Shown here piece by piece: positions 62,697 to 64,000 of a DNA stretch of 64,000 nt. The DNA lies in assembly GCA_910584615.1 (NCBI GenBank), contig CAJUAM010000001.1, forward strand, positions 92,789 to 156,788. The letters are read 5' to 3'. The notes beneath the pieces were generated by a model. That model worked only from the letters and a program-made list of their open reading frames with translations, ran no database searches and was not told the origin of the DNA. The position numbers and the translations under genes were made by a program. The DNA is from an uncultured Dorea sp. (GTDB lineage: Bacteria; Bacillota; Clostridia; Lachnospirales; Lachnospiraceae). Positions within the stretch are counted from its first letter, which is position 1, and the number at the start of each line of letters is the position of its first letter.

Positions 62697-63413
62697 TTAT
62701 TTTGCTTTTTGTTTTTTCAAAACTATTCCACATACAATTACCGCTGCAAAAAAGATAAAGATCAGATACCATAGATTCTCAAAGCAAAATCCATTATCCA
62801 ACATCAATCGGTATCCCCAAAAGGCTGGGAAAATACACCCTATGGCTTCAAGAAAATCGGGCAGCAGGTTGATAGGGAACATAATCCCCGAAAGCATAAT
62901 TGAGGGCAAAAACACTAATTGTGCTATCATTGTCAGTTTCGCTTGATTTTTTACCGTCAATCCTAAAACACTTCCAATGCTTAACGACACAATTATGTAT
63001 ATAGCAAGTGTAAGAAAGAAAAACGGAAGTTGTATCGGCAAAGTTGCTTCAAACAGAATAGGAGCAAGTAGCACTATCACAACACAGGTAATCATCAAAT
63101 GAACAAATGACGAAAGGAACAATGTAACAAGTCCTAAATAGATAGGTACTCCGTTTGCTTTATAAACCTTTTTTACGTTGCTTCCGTAAGTTTCAATCAG
63201 CGACGGCGGTAATCCGATAAAAGCCCCCATTGAAACACTCATTACAATCATAGATTGTATTAGCGTACATCCCATTTCGGGCATAACGGAAGTAAAAATA
63301 CCGCCCATAAGAAGAAAGAAAATAAGCGGAACGATATAGCAGGTAACTAAGAGGGACTTACTTCGTATATCCAATTTCCACTGTAACGCTACACCATATA
63401 AAAAACCGTTCAT
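62697..63413 (-). CDS. ABC-2 type transporter permease
   Basis: 238 residues with six membrane segments (about 20-40, 55-75, 100-125, 135-160, 168-188 and 215-232). LVFLPSIMLSGIMFPINLLP is the conserved ABC-2 extracellular-loop signature. Pumps out a drug, lipid or peptide with the ATPase whose gene overlaps (ATGA, 4 bases). Substrate unknown. Confidence 0.9.
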   Translation of the reverse strand: MNGFLYGVALQWKLDIRSKSLLVTCYIVPLIFFLLMGGIFTSVMPEMGCTLIQSMIVMSVSMGAFIGLPPSLIETYGSNVKKVYKANGVPIYLGLVTLFLSSFVHLMITCVVIVLLAPILFEATLPIQLPFFFLTLAIYIIVSLSIGSVLGLTVKNQAKLTMIAQLVFLPSIMLSGIMFPINLLPDFLEAIGCIFPAFWGYRLMLDNGFCFENLWYLIFIFFAAVIVCGIVLKKQKAK

Positions 63414-64000
63414 TCTGTTTCCCTCCTTGCCATTTCGATAAAATGTTGTTCAAGTGTACCACGGTCAACTTTAATATCCAATATATGAATTTCTTTTTGC
63501 TTCAGATCATTAAGCAAGGAAATCAAAGTATCTTCAATATTATCTGTTTTAAAAGTGCTGTTTCCTTGCTGCGTTTTGATATGGATAAAATACTTTTCAC
63601 CAATCTCATCTGTCAGTTCTGCTGCTGTGCCGCAAAAGGCAATATTCCCATTATTCAAAATTGCAATGCGGTCACATAAGTTTTCCACTTCTGCCATATC
63701 GTGACTTGCCAAAATAATCGTTTTTCCTTGTGACTTGAGTTTGCGGATCTGTTCGTGAAGTGAAATCCTGCCCAGGGTATCAAGCCCCGCAGTCGGCTCA
63801 TCGAGAAAAATAATATCTGGATTACCGATAAGTGCAAGAGCGAGATGTAACCGCCTTTTTTGTCCTGTGGATAGTTGGAGGTACTGTTTCTTTGTGGTTT
63901 CTTTAATGCCAAGAGCATTAAGCATAGTGAAATCAATCTTTGCCCTGTTCCATTTTGAAAATAATCTTACAGCCTCCATCGGTTTGATATGGGCAGGTAA
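63410..64000 (-). CDS. ABC transporter ATP-binding protein, 5' end outside window
   Basis: At least 196 codons; the frame is open to the window edge. Visible: the ABC signature YLQLSTGQKRRLHLALAL, Walker B IIFLDEPTAGLD and the H-loop ILASHDMAEVENL. Walker A lies beyond 64000. The C-terminal about 80 residues are the accessory domain of the drug- or bacitracin-type exporters. The stop overlaps the permease start. The export substrate is unknown. Confidence 0.92.
   Translation of the reverse strand, partial: LPAHIKPMEAVRLFSKWNRAKIDFTMLNALGIKETTKKQYLQLSTGQKRRLHLALALIGNPDIIFLDEPTAGLDTLGRISLHEQIRKLKSQGKTIILASHDMAEVENLCDRIAILNNGNIAFCGTAAELTDEIGEKYFIHIKTQQGNSTFKTDNIEDTLISLLNDLKQKEIHILDIKVDRGTLEQHFIEMARRETE

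Noticed and set aside
1..64000. CRISPR arrays, tRNA and rRNA genes
   Set aside because: No regularly spaced direct repeats and no cloverleaf or rRNA-like sequence were noticed on reading both strands; a covariance-model scan would be needed to exclude a tRNA fully.

Overview
The window looks like a chromosome segment of a Lachnospiraceae-type Clostridia (Dorea/Blautia/Mediterraneibacter-like; inferred from gene content and order, not from a database match). Pointers are the tig-clpP-clpX-lon-ysxC chain, a class III fructose-1,6-bisphosphatase, a YtvI-type sporulation membrane protein, prfB with a programmed +1 frameshift, strong AGGAGG-type ribosome binding sites and several consensus promoters with 17-base spacers. 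No rRNA, tRNA or CRISPR array was seen. Region by region: (1) 1-2.3 kb holds two tandem secreted NlpC/P60 cell-wall peptidases, the first cut by the window edge. (2) 2.4-4.3 kb is rpsB-tsf. (3) 4.4-11.5 kb is an accessory stretch: a BrnT/BrnA-type toxin-antitoxin pair, an N-terminally truncated tyrosine integrase with palindromes and G-run repeats around it, a chloramphenicol acetyltransferase-like gene with a methyltransferase, a GntR regulator, an ECF sigma factor with two membrane partners, an XRE membrane regulator and a MITE-like inverted repeat. (4) 11.5-46.7 kb is mostly core: hpf, a PAP2 phosphatase, typA, dapA, dapB, fbp, a eukaryotic-type hisA, secA, prfB, hom-apgM-lysC (aspartate family), DJ-1, tig-clpP-clpX-lon-ysxC, ytvI, an NCS2 permease, rarA, a secreted nuclease lipoprotein, yaaA, two genes of unknown function and a triose-phosphate isomerase. 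(5) 45.9-54.0 kb is a carbohydrate cluster: a divergent tpiA, a PdxA2-like dehydrogenase, a DUF1537 acid-sugar kinase, a KdgT-like permease, a DeoR regulator and a GH36 alpha-galactosidase. Repeated ACGAAA boxes lie in the divergent promoter region. The likely route is threonate/erythronate phosphorylation, then oxidation and decarboxylation to dihydroxyacetone phosphate, which the isomerase feeds into glycolysis. (6) 54.0-64 kb is accessory and partly decayed: a potassium channel gene split at a run of eight A, an AraC regulator with an ASCH-like gene, a MarR-flavodoxin pair with a palindrome around the -10 box, an RpiR pseudogene with an internal deletion, a sugar acetyltransferase, a four-gene immunity/antitoxin-like cluster with a NADAR-type protein but no recognisable DarT toxin, a truncated restriction-enzyme fragment and an ABC exporter that runs off the window. 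The best candidate for something undescribed is the NADAR-centred cluster at 59.5-61.6 kb. The split K+ channel with a RyR-like tail and the ACGAAA-box tetronate regulon come next.
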